17,419 nucleotides of DNA from Actinomycetes bacterium (GTDB taxonomy: Bacteria > Actinomycetota > Actinomycetes > Propionibacteriales > Nocardioidaceae), in the NCBI GenBank assembly GCA_023417775.1, contig JAEZEJ010000096.1:1-17419 (forward strand), in the 5' to 3' direction. A program made the position numbers and the translations under genes. The number at the start of each line of letters is the position of its first letter. Position 1 is the first letter of the stretch. The notes under the pieces were generated by a model. The model was not told the DNA's origin. It searched no databases and saw only the letters and a list, made by a program, of their open reading frames with translations. Shown in pieces: positions 14,442 to 17,419 of this stretch.

Positions 14442-16019
14442 TCACGCCGACCGGCTCGTCGCCTCGAGGTCGATCGCCGCGGACGTCAGCCCGCGCTCGC
14501 GCACGGCGCCCTTGGCGATGCGCTCTGACGGCGTCTTCGGGAGCTCGTCCACGATCTCCACATAGCGCGGGAGCGCGAACCGCGGCAGGTCGGCCGCCAT
14601 GTACTCCCGCAGCAGGGCGGGGTCGAGCGGCTCAGCACCGGACGGGACGACCAGCAGCGCCACGTCCTCCTCCCCGAGGTCCGAGGGCACGCCGATCGCG
14701 GCAGCCTCGAGCACCGCGGCGTGCCGCGCCGCGGTCTCCTCGACCTCCCAGGCAGAGACATTCTCCCCGCGACGGCGGATCGAGTCCTTATTCCTCCCCA
14801 CGTACTCCAGCGCCCCCGTCGGCAGCTCGCGGATGAGATCGCCGGTGTGGAACCACAGCCCCCTCCAGGCGCGGACGGTCTCCGGGTCCTTGCGCCAGTA
14901 TCCGAGCATGTGCAGGCTCGGGCCGTCAGGACGGACGATGAGCTCCCCCACCGCACCCCGCTCGACCGGTACGTCCTGGTCGTCGACGATCCTGACATCG
15001 ACCCAGGGAAGCGGTCTCCCCACGGTCCCGGGTTCCCTCGATGCCGGCGATTGGGCCGCGATCAGCGCGAACTCGGTCAGTCCGTATCCCTCGAGGGCGA
15101 CGACGTTGTACCGGTCCTCGAACTCTCGATGGAGCGTGGGCGGGGTGGCGGATCCGACCCCGATCCGCCGCTTCGGCGACCGATCGGCCCGCTCGGGCTG
15201 TTTCATCAGCAGATGGACCATGGTCCCGACGTAGAAGAACACATCGGCATCGTGCCGGAGGACCTCGTCCCAGAACCGGCTCGCGCTGAACCGTTCGCCC
15301 ATCACGCTCTCACCGCGTAGCCGCAGAGCATCGACCAGCGAGGACCGGGCGTCGATATGGCAGAGGGGCTGCGCGCAGTAGAAGCGTTGCCCCGTGCTCA
15401 ACCCGAAACCCTCGATATGGGCTTCGGCCAGCGACGAGCAGTAGCCCTGCGCCAGCATGACCCCCTTCGACGGCCCCGTGGTCCCCGAGGAGTACATGAT
15501 CGTGCCCAGGACCCCGGCATCCGGCAGGACGATGTCATCGGCATCATGTGCCGCCCGCCCGGCCAGCTCGTCGAAGCGCAGCGAGCTCTTGCCCACCCCG
15601 GCATCGTCGCCCTCGCCGATGATCACGGCGAAAGGGACGGGCGCGGCGACGGCCGCACCGACGACCGCCAGCGTCTCCGCCGTCCCGACGACGACCGTCG
15701 GCTCCAGGTCCTCGACCAGATACCGCAGGAAGGCCCCGGCCGCCTCGACCGACACGGGGGCGTCGACGGCGCCCAGCGCGTGGACGGCGAACCACATGAC
15801 CACGGACTCGATGCGATTGGGGGCGATGATCACGACCCGGTCCCCCGCGACGACACCGTGGGAGCGCAGACCTCTCGCGGTCGTCTCGACACGCTCGTAG
15901 ACCTCGGCATAGGTGTAGGTCCTCGACCCGACGGTCAAGAACGGCCGGTCGGGCATCTCTCGGCTCGCATCGCGCAGATCGCGCACCGGCGTCAGGCTCG
16001 GATCAAACTGCATCACCAT
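14442..16019 (-). CDS. Acyl-CoA ligase / AMP-dependent synthetase, CaiC-like
   Basis: A 525-residue adenylate-forming enzyme that activates a carboxylic acid with ATP and transfers it to CoA. P-loop-like YSSGTTGPSKGVML near 176-189, GYGLTEF near 310-316, WFHTGDL near 388 and the hinge KDSIRRRGENVSAWEVE near 418 are all present. The RRGENVS segment resembles crotonobetaine/carnitine-CoA ligases (CaiC type). At the C-terminal A10 position, PKTPSERIAKGAV has Arg500 where most members have the catalytic Lys; Lys503 is three residues on. This is either a subfamily feature or a change in activity. It lies 140 bases downstream of the second lipoprotein gene, behind a strong hairpin. ATG 16019 has no clear ribosome binding site and ATG 16013 is possible. 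The acid substrate is unknown; a betaine- or carnitine-like acid would fit the PotD-like binding proteins. Confidence 0.88.
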   Translation of the reverse strand: MVMQFDPSLTPVRDLRDASREMPDRPFLTVGSRTYTYAEVYERVETTARGLRSHGVVAGDRVVIIAPNRIESVVMWFAVHALGAVDAPVSVEAAGAFLRYLVEDLEPTVVVGTAETLAVVGAAVAAPVPFAVIIGEGDDAGVGKSSLRFDELAGRAAHDADDIVLPDAGVLGTIMYSSGTTGPSKGVMLAQGYCSSLAEAHIEGFGLSTGQRFYCAQPLCHIDARSSLVDALRLRGESVMGERFSASRFWDEVLRHDADVFFYVGTMVHLLMKQPERADRSPKRRIGVGSATPPTLHREFEDRYNVVALEGYGLTEFALIAAQSPASREPGTVGRPLPWVDVRIVDDQDVPVERGAVGELIVRPDGPSLHMLGYWRKDPETVRAWRGLWFHTGDLIRELPTGALEYVGRNKDSIRRRGENVSAWEVEETAARHAAVLEAAAIGVPSDLGEEDVALLVVPSGAEPLDPALLREYMAADLPRFALPRYVEIVDELPKTPSERIAKGAVRERGLTSAAIDLEATSRSA

Positions 16020-16112
16020 GGGTCACAGCATCGCCGGTGAGATCGACGGGCCAAGGCCGCTCCGGCCACTTCACGCCCGATCAGGGGATTCGCCTGCCCG
16101 GCCAGGAGACGG

Positions 16113-16147
16113 CTGTGCGCCCCGAGACATCGTCTCGAGGCGCACAG
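16113..16147 (-). terminator. Strong 16-base-pair hairpin after the second lipoprotein gene
   Basis: Bases 16113-16128 pair with 16132-16147 around a three-base loop: 15 Watson-Crick pairs plus one C/A mismatch on the plus strand, which becomes a G-U pair in the minus-strand RNA. It begins 12 bases after the lipoprotein stop codon (16160-16162). There is no T tract, so it may be an L-shaped terminator or an mRNA-stabilising end that keeps the lipoprotein message more abundant than the downstream genes. Confidence 0.6.
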
Positions 16148-16159
16148 CGATAGCGATTC

Positions 16160-17239
16160 TCAGCCGGAGGTGATGCGGTTCCACTCCTCGAGCATCGCGT
16201 CCATATTGTCCGACCAGTAGGTGAAGTCATAGGGATAGCGGACGTTGATCTTGTCCTCGTTGAAGTCCGGCAACCACCGCTCGAACTCCTCGGAGACGTC
16301 GACTCCGCCGCCTTCCAGGCTGTCCTTCGTGGTCGGGCTGTACGCCAGGTGCTTGGAGAACCCGGCCTGCCCCTTCTTCGTAGCGAGGAACTGGAGGAAA
16401 TCGAAGGCGGCGTCCTTGTTCTTCGACCCCTTGACCACATAGGCGCCGTCCCAGGCGAAATAGGTCTTGTCCCAGACGATGCCCAGCTTCTCCTGCACCT
16501 CCTCCGGAGCCGAGGCATAGCGGCCCATGTAGCACAGGCACATGGAGAAGTCGCCCGACTCGACGGTGTCGGAGACCTGTGCCAGCGTCTCCTTGAGCTC
16601 GAGATCGCCGCCGAGGCCGTTGAGGATCCCCTCGACCCGCGCCCAGTCCACCGGGAAGATCTCGTCGGGTCCCGCGCCGTCGGCGGCGAGCAGCGGCTCG
16701 ACCGTTCCCGTCGGATAGTTCCAGAGGACCCGCTTGCCCGGGTAGTTCTCGGTGTCGAGGAAGTCCGCCGTCTCGGTCGGCGGATTGTCGCCGTACTTGT
16801 CCTTGTTGTAGATCAGCCCGACGGCCTGCACGATGATCGGCACCGAGCAGTCGTCGGTGATGTACTGCGGATCGATCTCTCCCATGTCGAAGTCCTCGGG
16901 CAGCTCCTCGAACAACGTGCCGCAGTTGCTCATGCCCACGCCGATGTCGTTGTCCACCACATCCCAGGTGACCTGGCCGCTCTCGACCATCGCCTTGATC
17001 TTCGCGTTGTCGGTGGGGCTGTCGGTCACGAAGGAGGCTCCGGTCTCCTCGGCGAACGGCTCCAGCCAGCCCTTGGTCGCGGCCTCCGTCGCCTGCCCAC
17101 CCCAGTTGACGAAGACGAACTTGTCGCCATCGAGCTGCTGATCATCTGATCCGCCCCCCGCCCCGCCGCCGCAGGCGGCCGTCGCCAGTCCGAGACAGGT
17201 CGCGGCGATCACTACGCGGATCGCGCTCTTTCGTTGCAT
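16160..17239 (-). CDS. PotD-like extracellular solute-binding lipoprotein 2
   Basis: A 359-residue lipoprotein with basic N terminus, hydrophobic segment and lipobox TAAC (Cys23). The mature part aligns with lipoprotein 1 along its length: FVFVNWGGQATEAATKGWLE, WDVVDNDIGVGMSNCGTLFEEL, TADFLDTENYPGKRV, and SGDFSMCLCYMGR. Cysteines 106, 131, 234 and 236 correspond to 99, 124, 227 and 229 of lipoprotein 1 with equal spacing. It is therefore a duplicated solute-binding protein, probably for related but not identical ligands. I chose ATG 17239 over ATG 17251 because GGAG lies six bases before it. It heads the leftward run of six genes, with a hairpin between it and the CoA ligase. The permease and ATPase would have to be elsewhere, perhaps beyond the window end. 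Confidence 0.9.
   Translation of the reverse strand: MQRKSAIRVVIAATCLGLATAACGGGAGGGSDDQQLDGDKFVFVNWGGQATEAATKGWLEPFAEETGASFVTDSPTDNAKIKAMVESGQVTWDVVDNDIGVGMSNCGTLFEELPEDFDMGEIDPQYITDDCSVPIIVQAVGLIYNKDKYGDNPPTETADFLDTENYPGKRVLWNYPTGTVEPLLAADGAGPDEIFPVDWARVEGILNGLGGDLELKETLAQVSDTVESGDFSMCLCYMGRYASAPEEVQEKLGIVWDKTYFAWDGAYVVKGSKNKDAAFDFLQFLATKKGQAGFSKHLAYSPTTKDSLEGGGVDVSEEFERWLPDFNEDKINVRYPYDFTYWSDNMDAMLEEWNRITSG

Positions 17240-17419
<180 letters not shown>

Overview
The window is high-GC, densely coded DNA with long spurious open frames on antisense strands, as expected of an actinobacterium. The TetR, XRE-cupin, BisC-type and PotD-like proteins, the lack of any interruption over 300 bases between genes, and a probable leaderless gene all fit that. 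I cannot name a genus from sequence alone. No tRNA, rRNA, CRISPR array, insertion sequence or transposase is visible. The last 36 bases are a pure G run, which looks like a sequencing or assembly artefact at a contig end.

Layout. (1) 3-209, the 3' end of a TetR-type regulator (+), followed by a G/C-only palindromic block and a hairpin. (2) 406-2022 (-), a fused thioredoxin-reductase-like flavoprotein and SAM methyltransferase, divergent from an XRE-cupin regulator at 2092-2664 (+), with GCAA/TTGC repeats between them. (3) 2678-4519 (-), two overlapping methyltransferase genes, the second broken by an apparent single-base insertion. They diverge from two ABC transporter half-genes of the TMD-NBD type (4724-6547 and 6544-8304, +), followed by a TetR regulator (8322-8987). 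The 200-bp divergent region carries two promoters, a Fur/Zur-type box on the methyltransferase side and overlapping DtxR/IdeR-like boxes on the transporter side. (4) 9096-17239 (-), six co-directional genes read from right to left: a PotD-like lipoprotein, a CaiC-like acyl-CoA ligase, an imine-reductase-like oxidoreductase, a second PotD-like lipoprotein, a short-chain dehydrogenase and a BisC/TorA-type molybdoenzyme.

How the parts may work together. Block 3 reads as a metal-responsive unit: the transporter pair resembles the exporter-fold siderophore importers IrtAB and YbtPQ, and the divergent methyltransferases could modify the small molecule it carries. Block 4 reads as uptake and processing of an unknown nitrogen- or sulfur-containing organic compound: binding protein, CoA activation, imine and alcohol redox steps, and an S- or N-oxide reductase. 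The permease and ATPase partners of the binding proteins are not in the window. Both interpretations are inferences from gene families and context; the substrates are unknown.
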